Positions 1 to 9,150 are shown, counted from the stretch's first letter. The stretch is 64,000 bases of DNA from a bacterium (GCA_017559905.1 JAFYQF010000012.1:331101-395100); one strand, 5' to 3'. Notes: generated by a model not told the origin, from the letters alone. Numbers and translations are program-made.

Positions 1-323
1 GTCATTTTGCCTTCAACATTTTTTGCAAAACCTTGTGCTGCTTGCGCGTTCAAATAATGGATAGCTTTTTGAGCTGTTTCGCTTAATTGAATGTTTAATC
101 CGCTGTTGTTTAGGGCAATTTGTTTTGCAACTTGAGTGTTAACGTTGCCTTTGTATAGGTCAACACCCATTTCAGTTGATTTCAAAACATTACCGAAAGT
201 GCTGTTTACATTATATTGGCTGTTTTTTGCTTCCGCTCTTTTTAAGATTTCAGCTGAAACTTGTTTAAGAACAGATGCATCAATACCAAGTTTGTAGTTT
301 TGATTGTTAACGTTTAGAGCCAT
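1..323 (-). CDS. Hypothetical protein, C-terminus outside window
   Basis: An open reading frame starts with ATG at 323 on the minus strand and runs off the left edge, giving at least 107 residues. It starts MALNVNNQNYKLGIDASVLK and is helical and Gln/Asn/Ala-rich, with no signal peptide or membrane segment in the visible part. I recognise no domain. It is divergent from the glycine-rich gene at 497, with about 170 bases between them. That gap contains a TATAAT-like hexamer near 477-482 but nothing else I can name. No function is proposed. Confidence 0.6.
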   Translation of the reverse strand, partial: MALNVNNQNYKLGIDASVLKQVSAEILKRAEAKNSQYNVNSTFGNVLKSTEMGVDLYKGNVNTQVAKQIALNNSGLNIQLSETAQKAIHYLNAQAAQGFAKNVEGKM

Positions 324-496
324 TTCGATTATCCCTTTTAAATTTCCTATATCTCTCTAATCGGCAACTTGTTCTTTGAACTTTAATGTTTTAGTCTTTA
401 TGTTAACATAACTTAATAATTGAGGTTTTTAAAGGCAATTTTTTGGGAAAAGTATTCTTAATATATATACGAGGTATATAATCAGAGAGAATATCT

Positions 497-1012
497 ATGA
501 ATTTATCTGAAGTAAACTACACTTTAAGTCAAATTAATGCGGGTTTAGGCAGCGTTGTTGGTGCTATTGAGGACAAAAACAATGGTGCTAGTAATAGTAC
601 TGCGTTGTTCAATTTTGGGAACAATTTATTAAATGGTGCTATTCGTAACGAAGTTGCGTATGATATTCGCAGAAATACTGGAAGTAATTTAGGATTTTTG
701 ATAAACGGCATGGCTGGTTACGGAAACGACGAAGCCAACGCTAAAGGCATGCAGGGCTTGTTTGGGGCATCTATGTTAGCTTCAATGCAAGGTGGTTGTC
801 ATGGCGGTGGCTGGTTCGGCGGAGGGCTATTAGGAATGGGGCCTTTCGGAGGTGGAATGTTTGGCGGAGGCTTGTGGGGCTGCGGTCATACCTGCGGTAT
901 GCCTCCTCTATCAACAGGCGGGTATTATCCTATGCCAATGATGCCAATGTCTTATACAGAAGTAAATATTCATCAGACTGGGCATCGTGGTCATAGACAC
1001 TTTTGGTGCTAG
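497..1012 (+). CDS. Glycine/histidine-rich hypothetical protein
   Basis: This 171-residue protein has a good ribosome site (AGAGA, 8-10 bases before the ATG). The N-terminal 95 residues are polar and helical (MNLSEVNYTLSQINAGLGSV at the start). From about residue 98 the sequence becomes a low-complexity tail of GGG, GMF and GGL units with scattered His and Cys, then a Pro-Met stretch, ending in a His-rich segment (HQTGHRGHRHFWC). There is no signal peptide. The His/Cys/Met content could bind metal, but that is inference. The stop codon overlaps the end of the convergent solute-binding protein gene by four bases. Family unknown. Confidence 0.7.
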   Translation: MNLSEVNYTLSQINAGLGSVVGAIEDKNNGASNSTALFNFGNNLLNGAIRNEVAYDIRRNTGSNLGFLINGMAGYGNDEANAKGMQGLFGASMLASMQGGCHGGGWFGGGLLGMGPFGGGMFGGGLWGCGHTCGMPPLSTGGYYPMPMMPMSYTEVNIHQTGHRGHRHFWC

Positions 1013-2235
1013 TCTGTAAGTAATTTCCAATCTTTTGCAACCTTGTCAAGAGCGGTTTGAGTTTCAGTTTTGTCTAACAAAATTTCTTGAACGGCACTGT
1101 TGATAAGGTTGCTTACGTCTTTTTGATTGCGTTCTGTTTTTAATACAGGTTGAACTTTGTTTAATTGTTTAGCGCTTATTGTGCGAGCTTTTGCGGTTAG
1201 GTCGTCAGCGTCAAATTCTGTGTAAAACTTGTTGTTGAGCGCTTTTTGATTGGTTGCAATTACGTTTGTAAGTTTTGCAAGTTCAAGCTGGTTTTCTTCG
1301 TTAGTCAGAAATAGTGCGAATTTAAGTGCTTCTTCTTTGTGGGAAGCTCGTAGTGGAATTACAAAGTTCATTAATGAAAAGTCGTTTTGACCCAATTCCC
1401 CAGTAATTTGTGGCGCTACGTCTGTTTTTGCGTATGTTAGAGGTGCATTTTCTTTAATCATGTTGAGAAAATTCGCTCCTGCTTGAAATAGAACAATGTT
1501 TTCTGCCATATATTTTTCTAAAGCTTCTCTGTGAGTTTGAGTCACGCTTTCTTTTGGAATTAAATCGTTTTGGTAAAGTTCTTTGAATAGGGTAAAAACT
1601 TCTGTTGATTTTGGCAAATTGATTGTGCTGTAAGAATTTATGCCATATTTATTTAAGATTTTTAGCATAGTATCATTTTCGGTGATATTTGGTAAAAAAA
1701 TGTAGGCATCTGTTGTATTTCTAACTGCTTTGCCAGAAGTTAGAAGCTCTGTGTAAGTTTTTGGGATTTGAATTCCTGATTTGGAAACTAAATCCTTGTT
1801 GTAGATTGTAACTGCAGATGTTGCATACCACGGTATTGAATACAATTTGTCGTTATATTTTAGTGAATCAATAATTTCTTTATTAAATTCAACAACTGCG
1901 GTTTGTGGAATTTCGTATAAAGTTCCTTTTTGAGCTAAAGTCGCCGAAAAATCAGGGTTTAGGTTGATTAAATCAGGTGGATTGTGGCTTAAAACTGATG
2001 CAAGAGTTCTTTTTTCACCTTCAGAGAAAGGTACATCAATCCATTTGATTTTAATTTCAGGATTTTGGGCTTCAAATTCAGAGATAACATTGTTCATATA
2101 TTCTGAAAAATCGTTCATTTGAAGTGTCCAGAATATAACTTCGTTTTCGTGTTTTTGTGGTTTAAATTGAAACGCTAAAAATATTCCTAGGATTGCAAAA
2201 AATATTATTGTTGATTTTAATAAAAGCCCCTTCAC
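1009..2235 (-). CDS. ABC transporter extracellular solute-binding protein (family 1)
   Basis: This 408-residue protein starts at GTG with AAGGAG just upstream. It has an N-terminal hydrophobic signal or anchor (residues about 5-24) without a lipobox Cys. The mature part has the family 1 (sugar-type) binding-protein pattern: an early strand VIFWTLQ, an amphipathic helix ending in FEAQNPEIKIKWIDVPF, and a segment PPDLINLNPDF. It would bind a sugar or related small molecule for an ABC importer. No permease or ATPase gene lies next to it, so the substrate and partners are unknown. It is divergent from rarA, with only 41 bases between the two start codons. Confidence 0.82.
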   Translation of the reverse strand: MKGLLLKSTIIFFAILGIFLAFQFKPQKHENEVIFWTLQMNDFSEYMNNVISEFEAQNPEIKIKWIDVPFSEGEKRTLASVLSHNPPDLINLNPDFSATLAQKGTLYEIPQTAVVEFNKEIIDSLKYNDKLYSIPWYATSAVTIYNKDLVSKSGIQIPKTYTELLTSGKAVRNTTDAYIFLPNITENDTMLKILNKYGINSYSTINLPKSTEVFTLFKELYQNDLIPKESVTQTHREALEKYMAENIVLFQAGANFLNMIKENAPLTYAKTDVAPQITGELGQNDFSLMNFVIPLRASHKEEALKFALFLTNEENQLELAKLTNVIATNQKALNNKFYTEFDADDLTAKARTISAKQLNKVQPVLKTERNQKDVSNLINSAVQEILLDKTETQTALDKVAKDWKLLTD

Positions 2236-2261
2236 TTCACACTCCTTGCATCTAAATTTTA

Positions 2262-2270
2262 TGCTACAAT
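2262..2270 (+). promoter_or_regulatory. Extended -10 promoter of rarA, probable leaderless start
   Basis: TGCTACAAT matches the extended -10 form TGnTATAAT. Its last base is six bases before the rarA ATG at 2277, so transcription should begin at or next to the start codon. No Shine-Dalgarno sequence is present. Confidence 0.5.
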
Positions 2271-2276
2271 TATACT

Positions 2277-3509
2277 ATGAATAATCTTTTTACGGAACTA
2301 GAAAATCAGAATAAGCAGATTCCTTTGGCAGAAACTCTACGTCCAAAGACTTTAGAAGAATTTTTGGGGCAGAGTAATGTGGTTTCACCTAATAGTCCGA
2401 TTTTAAATTTATTAAGAACTAATAGACTTTTCTCTATTATTCTTTGGGGAACTCCAGGGTGTGGAAAAACTACTTTGGCAAGGTTAATTGCGACAAAAAC
2501 AAATGCAAATTTCATTGAGATTTCTGCAGTGACTTCTGGCGTAAAAGATATAAAAGAAGCTGTTGAAAGTGCTAAAAATGCGCTCCGTGGTGGAATTAAG
2601 ACTATTTTGTTTATTGATGAAATTCACCGTTATTCAAAAACTCAACAAGATGCTCTGTTGCCTCATCTTGAAAATGGGACATTATTTTTGATTGGTTCTA
2701 CAACAGAAAATCCGTCATTTCAGGTTGTACCTGCGCTTTTGTCAAGATTGCAGGTTGTTAGATTAAATTCTATTGATGATGATAGTATGAAAACTATTAT
2801 CAAAAAAGGGTTTGCGTACTTGGCGAAACATTATACTGCAATGGATTGTGAAAGTGGGGTTTTAGATTTTATTGTTAATTTGGCAAGAGGTGATGCTAGA
2901 TATGCGTTGAATGTTGTTGAGAATGCTTATTTTGCAAGTGATTTGAAAGATGGACGTAGAAATTTGACGGTGTCTATAATTGAAGAAATTTGTCAAAAAC
3001 GTAATACTAGATATTCTCAACAAGAACATTATGACTGTGCTTCTGCTTTTCAGAAAAGTTTAAGAGGTAGTGATCCAGATGCGGCAATTTATTATTTGGC
3101 AAAAATGATAGCAGCAGGAGAAGATCCAAGATTTATTGCAAGAAGATTGATTGTTTGTGCGGCAGAGGATGTTGGATTGGCAGACCCTAATGCTATGAAT
3201 ATTGCAGTAAACGCATACAAAGCTGTAGAGTTGTTAGGTTTGCCTGAAGGTAGAATTCCTTTAGCGCTCGCTGTAATTTATGTGGCTAAAGCTCCAAAAT
3301 CAAATAGTGCTATTTGTGCAATAGATGCAGCTTTGATGGATATTGAAAGCGGAAAAGATTTTGCACCACCAATGCATTTGAGAGATGCACATTATAAAGA
3401 TGCAAAAAATTATGGCTTTGGAATTGGCTATGTTTATAGTCATGATGCGCCTGATGTGTATCAGCAATTTTTGCCAGATGAATTGGTGGGAAGAAAGTAT
3501 TTGCAATAA
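2277..3509 (+). CDS. rarA: Replication-associated recombination AAA+ ATPase RarA/MgsA
   Basis: This 410-residue AAA+ ATPase acts at stalled replication forks in known family members. The N-terminus carries the family signature (LAETLRPKTLEEFLGQ), then Walker A GTPGCGKTT near residues 58-66, Walker B LFIDEIHR near 118-125 and sensor 1 GSTTENPSF. The C-terminal half has the clamp-loader-like helical region including RGSDPDAAIYYLAKM and the motif GEDPRFIARRLIV. Length is normal. No ribosome-binding site precedes the ATG, which lies only a few bases after a -10 element, so the mRNA is probably leaderless. A strong hairpin with T-tract follows the stop. Confidence 0.95.
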   Translation: MNNLFTELENQNKQIPLAETLRPKTLEEFLGQSNVVSPNSPILNLLRTNRLFSIILWGTPGCGKTTLARLIATKTNANFIEISAVTSGVKDIKEAVESAKNALRGGIKTILFIDEIHRYSKTQQDALLPHLENGTLFLIGSTTENPSFQVVPALLSRLQVVRLNSIDDDSMKTIIKKGFAYLAKHYTAMDCESGVLDFIVNLARGDARYALNVVENAYFASDLKDGRRNLTVSIIEEICQKRNTRYSQQEHYDCASAFQKSLRGSDPDAAIYYLAKMIAAGEDPRFIARRLIVCAAEDVGLADPNAMNIAVNAYKAVELLGLPEGRIPLALAVIYVAKAPKSNSAICAIDAALMDIESGKDFAPPMHLRDAHYKDAKNYGFGIGYVYSHDAPDVYQQFLPDELVGRKYLQ

Positions 3510-3540
3510 AAAAGTCGAAGTTTTAAACTTCGACTTTTTT
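3508..3540. terminator. Bidirectional intrinsic terminator
   Basis: A-rich flank, arms AAGTCGAAGTTT and AAACTTCGACTT, then TTTTTT. It lies between convergent rarA and the LysM gene and can serve both strands. Confidence 0.85.
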
Positions 3541-3565
3541 ATTGTAACCTATATTATTGATTAGT

Positions 3566-4120
3566 TTATTCTGAAATCGGAATGTTTAATTTTTGTCCGA
3601 TTGATAATTTGTGCGGATTAGCCATATTGTTTGCGCTCATAACGGCTGTAGCTTTTTCTTTGCTGTATCCGCCATAGAATCTAATCAAAATGCTTTCTAA
3701 AGTATCACCGTTTTGAACTGTGTATACTTCCATTTTTGAATTTTCAGTTGCTACGGTTTCTGTTGTAGCTGGTATAAAGTTAATTTTTTCGTTTTGAACT
3801 TTAGCTCTTGCTGGATTGAAAATTTGGTTAGTATCTTTAGTAGATACGTGGTTTGTTGAAAGGTTTACAATACCTACAAGTATTAACATAGAAATTGCCC
3901 CTGCGATAAAACCTGTTGCTAGGTATACGCTTGGTGATTTTTCAGATTTTTGGCTCACTTTAAAATTTTGCCAAAGCACATCTAGTTCTTTCTCTTTATT
4001 TGGTCTTACATAAACGTTTGGAGTATTGTCATAACTGTCTTGTCTGTATTTAGAAAGAGCTTCTAAAACAGCCATCTTCTCCTTAGATAAATTTGATCTT
4101 CTGATGGTCGAACTTTTCAT
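3566..4120 (-). CDS. LysM-domain membrane protein
   Basis: This 184-residue protein has a cytoplasmic basic N-terminus, one membrane segment around residues 68-88 (FIAGAISMLILVGIV) and a C-terminal LysM domain over the last 50 residues (YTVQNGDTLESILIRFYGG through LSIGQKLNIPI). LysM domains bind N-acetylglucosamine-containing polymers, so it probably anchors at or senses peptidoglycan. I place the start at the ATG at 4120, which has GTGAGG six bases upstream; an in-frame GTG at 4132 overlaps that ribosome site. It is divergent from ruvC. No catalytic domain is visible. Confidence 0.85.
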   Translation of the reverse strand: MKSSTIRRSNLSKEKMAVLEALSKYRQDSYDNTPNVYVRPNKEKELDVLWQNFKVSQKSEKSPSVYLATGFIAGAISMLILVGIVNLSTNHVSTKDTNQIFNPARAKVQNEKINFIPATTETVATENSKMEVYTVQNGDTLESILIRFYGGYSKEKATAVMSANNMANPHKLSIGQKLNIPISE

Positions 4121-4251
4121 AACTGACCTCACTACCCTAATTAATACATTGTTCTTAATCGCATGCTATCATGAGATTTTTCATTAATCAAGATAATTGT
4201 AAAGTTTGTTCATATTTGAGTGAAAGTATTGCGGTGATTAGCATTGTAGGT

Positions 4252-4257
4252 TATAAT
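4252..4257 (+). promoter_or_regulatory. -10 box of ruvC, probable leaderless start
   Basis: A perfect TATAAT ends seven bases before the ruvC ATG at 4265, and no Shine-Dalgarno is present between them. Confidence 0.45.
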
Positions 4258-4264
4258 TATAAGT

Positions 4265-4753
4265 ATGAAAATCTTGGGTATCGATCCGGGAATGGCAATT
4301 GTCGGATATAGTTTAATAAATTTTGAAAATGATGAGATTACTTTATTAACATCTGGTTCAATACAGACTTCAAAAGGTGAAAGAGAGTCTGCTCGTTTGT
4401 TAGAGATAATGAACGATATAGAAACTATTATTGAAACTTTTAAGCCTGATGTTTGTGCTATTGAGAAGTTGTTTTTCTTTAGAAACCAGACTACAGTAAT
4501 GCCTGTTGCGCATGCTCGTGGAATTATTTTGGCAATGTTAGAAAAACATGGTGTTGAAATTGCAGAGTATACGCCTATGGAAGTAAAGCAAGTTCTTACT
4601 GGTTATGGGCGTGCTGATAAAAAAGAAGTTGAAAATATGGTGAAGATATCTCTTGGAGTTGAAATGTTACCAAAATTGGATGATACCGTTGATAGTATTG
4701 CGATTGCAATTTGTCATACTCGTTCTTGTGCAAATGCTCTTGCAGTGGTATAA
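4265..4753 (+). CDS. ruvC: Holliday junction endonuclease RuvC
   Basis: This 162-residue RNase H-fold nuclease resolves Holliday junctions. The four acidic catalytic positions are visible: D7 in ILGIDPG, E67 in AIEKLFF, then D139/D140 and D143 in KLDDTVDSIAIAICH. The loop FFRNQTTVMPVAHARG, involved in DNA binding and dimer contact, is present. Length is close to the usual 160-175. There is no ruvA or ruvB nearby. The gene appears to be transcribed without a leader. Confidence 0.95.
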   Translation: MKILGIDPGMAIVGYSLINFENDEITLLTSGSIQTSKGERESARLLEIMNDIETIIETFKPDVCAIEKLFFFRNQTTVMPVAHARGIILAMLEKHGVEIAEYTPMEVKQVLTGYGRADKKEVENMVKISLGVEMLPKLDDTVDSIAIAICHTRSCANALAVV

Positions 4754-4793
4754 TTTGAGTATGAATATTTAAGTTGGGAAATGAGGACAGATT

Positions 4794-6197
4794 ATGTATA
4801 AAAACAAAATTATGGTTATCTTTACGCTAATGATTATGGTACTTTTGTGTGTTATGATTTGGAGTTCTAATATTGTTGCAGATAATGAGGCACAAAAGGA
4901 TGAAAACCCAGCAGAACCTATACAAATTGGTGCTCCAGTCCAACCTAGAGAAGAAGTTTATGAAGAAGAAGAATATGTTGAAGAAGAAGATGATGTAACA
5001 GGAGAGCCTTATGTAGTTAATGCTGTTGCTTTTGACCCAGAATTGGTGGTTGATTATAGAAAGAAAAAAACAGTTTCAAGAAATTTCACTCCACAAGCTT
5101 TGACTGCTGACCCTTTAATTATGTGGAACCCATCTTCATTTCCATTAAAAGTTTATATTAAAAATGCATCTCAACTTCCTGATTTATACGAAGAAGGTAT
5201 TATATCAGGTTTTAAAGGTTGGGAAACTGCAACTGAAGGTTTTGTAAAATTCCAATTTGTGAAAAGTCAAGACGGCGCAAATGTTGTTGTTAATGTTGTT
5301 GAAAATGCTCAAAACTGTGAAACTGAAACTTGTCCTGTTGGGTACACTTTTGATACTTCAGGCTCAAAATTGATGAGAGCTAATTTGTATATCCCACAAA
5401 TCAATTGTGAGGGCGAATTGTTGCATTCAAGAGATGTATATTCAGTTGTTCAACACGGTGTTGGTCACATTTTGGGGATTACAATTCACTCTAATGACAA
5501 TGGTTCTGTAATGCATAAAAAAATTACTTACGCTAATACAAATGTGAGTGATTATGATGCAAGTACTTTGAAATATTTATATTTCTTTAAGTCTGAAGTG
5601 ATTAATGTGCCATTGTCACAAATGCAAAACAAAGCGATGTTTTCAAAAGAAGATGCTAAAGGCTTGTCAGCTAGAGATTTTTCAGATTTGATTATTGATA
5701 ATATTCCTGATATTAAGCTTTCTGCGTTTGATAAACAAATTGATATTGCGATGGGCTATTATAACAAAGAAATGTATAAGAGTGCAATTCCAGCATTCAA
5801 CAAAGCTTTGGGCATGACTGATGATAGATTTGAAGTTTCATTTGCTCATAAAGCTTTAGCAATGTGTTATATGGAGTTGGGTGATGAAGAAAATACTTAC
5901 AAGCACGCTTTAGAGTCTTATAATAGATTATCTAATATCCAAACTTCATATTTCCTAAACTATGTAAGATATCAACAAGGTAAGTATCTAGAAGCGGAAG
6001 TGAATTTGCAAAAATTGATTTTGGAAGCACCTTTAATGAAACGAGCTTATGCGCTTTTGGCGTTAGTTTATGTTGAACAAGGTAAATGGGCTAAAGTAAA
6101 AAGCTTCTCTGATGAAATCAAGCGTAAATTCCCAACAGATACACCGTTTGTATTGAATTGGATACCTTCAACATCAGGAAATAGCGAGGGAGAATAG
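4794..6197 (+). CDS. Matrixin-like TPR protein with degenerate zinc-protease motif
   Basis: This 467-residue exported or anchored protein has an N-terminal hydrophobic segment (residues 5-23), an acidic linker (about 53-68), a metzincin/matrixin-like domain (about 105-260) and C-terminal TPR repeats (about 310-450). The zinc motif HExGHxxGxxHS of family M10 reads HGVGHILGITIHS at residues 221-233: the three zinc histidines (221, 225, 231) are kept, but the catalytic Glu is Gly222. A Met follows at 240, in the place of the Met-turn. So it may bind zinc but is unlikely to cleave peptides by the normal mechanism. A good ribosome site (GAGGA) supports the start. It precedes a small membrane protein gene and mtnA on the same strand. 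Confidence 0.75.
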   Translation: MYKNKIMVIFTLMIMVLLCVMIWSSNIVADNEAQKDENPAEPIQIGAPVQPREEVYEEEEYVEEEDDVTGEPYVVNAVAFDPELVVDYRKKKTVSRNFTPQALTADPLIMWNPSSFPLKVYIKNASQLPDLYEEGIISGFKGWETATEGFVKFQFVKSQDGANVVVNVVENAQNCETETCPVGYTFDTSGSKLMRANLYIPQINCEGELLHSRDVYSVVQHGVGHILGITIHSNDNGSVMHKKITYANTNVSDYDASTLKYLYFFKSEVINVPLSQMQNKAMFSKEDAKGLSARDFSDLIIDNIPDIKLSAFDKQIDIAMGYYNKEMYKSAIPAFNKALGMTDDRFEVSFAHKALAMCYMELGDEENTYKHALESYNRLSNIQTSYFLNYVRYQQGKYLEAEVNLQKLILEAPLMKRAYALLALVYVEQGKWAKVKSFSDEIKRKFPTDTPFVLNWIPSTSGNSEGE

Positions 6198-6229
6198 GCT
6201 ATATTTACAATATATGCGGAGAGCTTTAA

Positions 6230-6721
6230 ATGAATAAATCAATTGTAAAAATAATATTATTAATGAGTATATTTTTGGGAATAGTCAGCGGTGTGCTGAC
6301 TATTTGCCCATTTGTTGGAGAATTAATCTTTTGGCTATTAATTACTGTTGCTGCGGTTGTCGTAATCTTATTTATGACAAAGATGCGATTAATTGATATT
6401 ATGACCGTTAGGCAGAGTGTTGTTATTGGTGCAATGATTGGCTTTGTATCGTTTTTAGCATTCTCTTTAGTGTATATTCCTGCGGTGATTGCAATTGCAA
6501 AGTTTGCTAATTATATTTCAAACCCTGGTGTTACAATATTTTTATCACATTCTTCAGTGGGTTTGTTGATTATGTTAGCGATATTTATGGGTGTTTTATC
6601 TGCGACTTTAAATGCGTTTAGTGGATTTTTAACTTTTTATTTGATAGAATTTAGCAAGTCATTGAATTTAAATAAGAATAATGACTTTGGACAGTTTAAT
6701 GAATTAAATATTAGAAAGTAG
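6230..6721 (+). CDS. Four-pass hypothetical membrane protein
   Basis: This 163-residue hydrophobic protein has a ribosome site GGAGAG before its ATG. Four membrane segments are apparent, near residues 6-26, 30-48, 64-88 and 107-140, with few charges between. The Asn-rich tail is soluble. It lies 32 bases after the matrixin-like gene and 6 bases before mtnA, so the three are probably co-transcribed. I recognise no family; it may belong to a lineage-specific four-helix group. Confidence 0.7.
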   Translation: MNKSIVKIILLMSIFLGIVSGVLTICPFVGELIFWLLITVAAVVVILFMTKMRLIDIMTVRQSVVIGAMIGFVSFLAFSLVYIPAVIAIAKFANYISNPGVTIFLSHSSVGLLIMLAIFMGVLSATLNAFSGFLTFYLIEFSKSLNLNKNNDFGQFNELNIRK

Positions 6722-6727
6722 AGAAAA

Positions 6728-7786
6728 ATGGTAGAATTTCAATCAAAAATAAAAACAATTGAGTGGGTAGGAACATTTTCAAGAATGGTAGACCAAACAA
6801 AATTCCCTTATGAATTCAGTTTTGTAGATATAAAAAGTGGGGATGATATGTTTGATGCTATCAGAACGATGATTGTGAGAGGCGCTCCAGCTATCGGGGT
6901 TGCGGGTGCTCACGGAATTGTTTTGTATGCTCAAGAATTGCAAGCAAAAAATCTTTCTAGAGAAGATTTTGTAAAAGCTTTATTAGAAAAAGCTGATTAT
7001 ATGGCTACATCAAGACCTACTGCAGTTAATTTGATGTGGGCGGTAGAAAAGCAAAAAGAAGTTATTAAAAATTCAACATCCGATATTGATGGTTTGGTTG
7101 AAGAATTAAGACAGAACGGTGTTAAGTTAGAAAAAGAAGATGTTGAAATTAATAAAAAGATTGGTGATTACGGCGCAGAAGTTGTTCCAAAAGGCGCAAC
7201 TATCTTAACCCATTGCAATGCGGGCGCTTTGGCAACAGTTGGTTATGGTACTGCTTTAGGTGTTGTCAGAAGTGCTTATGCAAAAGATAACACAGTACAA
7301 GTTTTTGCCGATGAAACTCGACCTCGTCAACAAGGTGCAAGAATTACAACGCTAGAACTTACTATGGATGGTATTCCTACTACATTAATTACGGATGGTA
7401 TGTGTTCATACTTTATGAAAAAAGGTATGATAGATATGGTTTGTGTTGGCGCTGATAGAATTGCTGCAAACGGTGATGCTGCAAATAAAATCGGTACTTA
7501 TACAGTTGCTATTGCTGCTAAATATCACAATGTTCCATTTTACGTTGCTGCACCTTTGTCAACTATTGATACTTCAATTGCAAGTGGCGACGAGATAGTA
7601 ATCGAAGAACGCTCAAGAGAAGAAGTGACTCATATTAATGGCAAAATTATTTGCGCACCTGAAGTTAATGTTATAAATCCAGGATTTGATGTAACTCCTG
7701 CAGAATTGATTACAGGTATAATAACAGAAGTCGGAATTCTTCGACCTGATTATAAAAAATCCATTGCAGAAGCATTTAAAAAATAA
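6728..7786 (+). CDS. mtnA: S-methyl-5-thioribose-1-phosphate isomerase
   Basis: This 352-residue protein of the eIF2B-like isomerase fold converts methylthioribose-1-phosphate to methylthioribulose-1-phosphate in methionine salvage. Signatures are MIVRGAPAIGVAGAHG, the catalytic-Cys segment LTHCNAGALATVGYGTA, DETRPRQQGARIT and VGADRIAANGDAANKIGTY with the catalytic Asp. Length is typical. No other mtn genes are near, so the salvage role is inferred from the family. Some homologues act in related pentose-phosphate isomerisations. Confidence 0.93.
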   Translation: MVEFQSKIKTIEWVGTFSRMVDQTKFPYEFSFVDIKSGDDMFDAIRTMIVRGAPAIGVAGAHGIVLYAQELQAKNLSREDFVKALLEKADYMATSRPTAVNLMWAVEKQKEVIKNSTSDIDGLVEELRQNGVKLEKEDVEINKKIGDYGAEVVPKGATILTHCNAGALATVGYGTALGVVRSAYAKDNTVQVFADETRPRQQGARITTLELTMDGIPTTLITDGMCSYFMKKGMIDMVCVGADRIAANGDAANKIGTYTVAIAAKYHNVPFYVAAPLSTIDTSIASGDEIVIEERSREEVTHINGKIICAPEVNVINPGFDVTPAELITGIITEVGILRPDYKKSIAEAFKK

Positions 7787-7791
7787 GAAAT

Positions 7792-7820
7792 AAAAAAGGC
7801 TTTTTTAAAAAGCCTTTTTT
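7792..7820. terminator. Bidirectional intrinsic terminator
   Basis: AAAAAAGGCTTTTT pairs with AAAAAGCCTTTTTT. It lies between convergent mtnA and miaB and serves both. Confidence 0.85.
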
Positions 7821-7821
7821 A

Positions 7822-9150
7822 TTATATCAATTCACCTTGCAAATACCAAGTTTTTGTTCCTGTAATTTTAACGTTTAGAAACTCTCCTGTTCTATCTGTA
7901 TCACAAGGAATGTGAACTATTTTGTTGTTTCTAGTTTTGCCTGTTATTACGTTTTTGCCTTTGTGATTTTCAAAGTTTTCAATTAGAACTTCCATAGTGC
8001 GACCAACGTATTTTTTGTTAGATTTTAAACAGTTTTCACGCACTTTGTCGTTTAATCTTGCAAGACGTTCTGTTTTAGTATCTTCATCTAAGTATTTGTC
8101 TACCCATTTTGCAGCAACAGTTTTTTCTCTTGGAGAGTATGCTGCAGTGTTAGAATAATCAAGCTCGAATTCGTCAATAGCAGTCAATGTTTCAATAAAT
8201 TGTTCTTCTGTTTCGCCAGGAAATCCTGCAATAAAATCGCTTGTGATTGTAACGTCTTTTACTTTTGTGCGAACTTTTTCAACAATTTTTGCATAAGTTT
8301 CTCTATCGTATCTTCTGTTCATTTTTTTTAGGACTTCAGAAGAACCTGATTGCATTGGTATATGGAAGTATTCACATACTTTGTCCAATTCAACAACAGT
8401 TTCAATAAGTTCATCTGTGATGTCTGTCGGGTAAGATGTTACAAAGCGAATTCTAAATTGACCTTCCAACGCATTAAGTTCTCTCAAAAGGTGTGCCAAT
8501 CTATAGTTTCTATCAGTAAAATCTTTTCCGTAACTGTCAACGTTTTGTCCTAATAAAGTTATTTCTTTGAAACCTTGTGCAATTGCGTCTTTTGCTTCTT
8601 TAATAATGATTTCAGGAGTTCTAGAACGTTCTCTGCCTCTTGTGTAAGGTACGATACAATATGTGCAGAAATTGTTGCAACCCTCTGTAATCGGAATCCA
8701 AGCATTCACACTTTTTACACGGTTGATTACATATTGAGAAGCTTTTTCATCTTCTGTTTTGTGTGTTTCTTCGCACTCTAAAACTCTTTCGCCTTCGTTA
8801 ATCTTTTTGATAATATCAGGCAATGAATAAATTCTGTGTGTTCCTAAAACAAAATCAACGTAAGGAGCACGACGGAATACTTCTTTCATTTTTTGTTGGG
8901 CAACGCAACCACAAAAACCAATTTTTAAATTAGGATTAATTGTTTTTTTCCACTGTCCCCATACTCCAATAAGACTGAAAGCTTTGTCTTCGCTTAATTG
9001 TCTAATTGAACAAGTGTTTACCATTACCAAATCAGCTTCTTTAGCGTTTTCTGTTTGTTCATAGCCAAAGTGAGAAAGCATTCCAAACATTCTTTCACTG
9101 TCTGATTTGTTCATTTGGCATCCCATTGTTTCTATGTATACTTTTTTCAT
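7822..9150 (-). CDS. miaB: tRNA-2-methylthio-N6-dimethylallyladenosine synthase MiaB
   Basis: This 442-residue radical SAM methylthiotransferase modifies A37 of tRNAs. The N-terminal UPF0004 domain has Cys11, Cys47 and Cys82 for the auxiliary cluster. The radical SAM CxxxCxxC motif is at C158, C162 and C165 (EGCNNFCTYCIVPYTRGRE). The C-terminal TRAM domain covers about the last 65 residues. Full length and normal. The early DSERM segment and GCVAQ favour MiaB over MtaB or RimO. Confidence 0.94.
   Translation of the reverse strand: MKKVYIETMGCQMNKSDSERMFGMLSHFGYEQTENAKEADLVMVNTCSIRQLSEDKAFSLIGVWGQWKKTINPNLKIGFCGCVAQQKMKEVFRRAPYVDFVLGTHRIYSLPDIIKKINEGERVLECEETHKTEDEKASQYVINRVKSVNAWIPITEGCNNFCTYCIVPYTRGRERSRTPEIIIKEAKDAIAQGFKEITLLGQNVDSYGKDFTDRNYRLAHLLRELNALEGQFRIRFVTSYPTDITDELIETVVELDKVCEYFHIPMQSGSSEVLKKMNRRYDRETYAKIVEKVRTKVKDVTITSDFIAGFPGETEEQFIETLTAIDEFELDYSNTAAYSPREKTVAAKWVDKYLDEDTKTERLARLNDKVRENCLKSNKKYVGRTMEVLIENFENHKGKNVITGKTRNNKIVHIPCDTDRTGEFLNVKITGTKTWYLQGELI

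Noticed and set aside
796..996. Trp/Arg-rich 66-residue reading frame in the glycine-rich gene
   Set aside because: It overlaps the better-supported 171-residue gene in another frame, and its composition is what glycine codons give when shifted.
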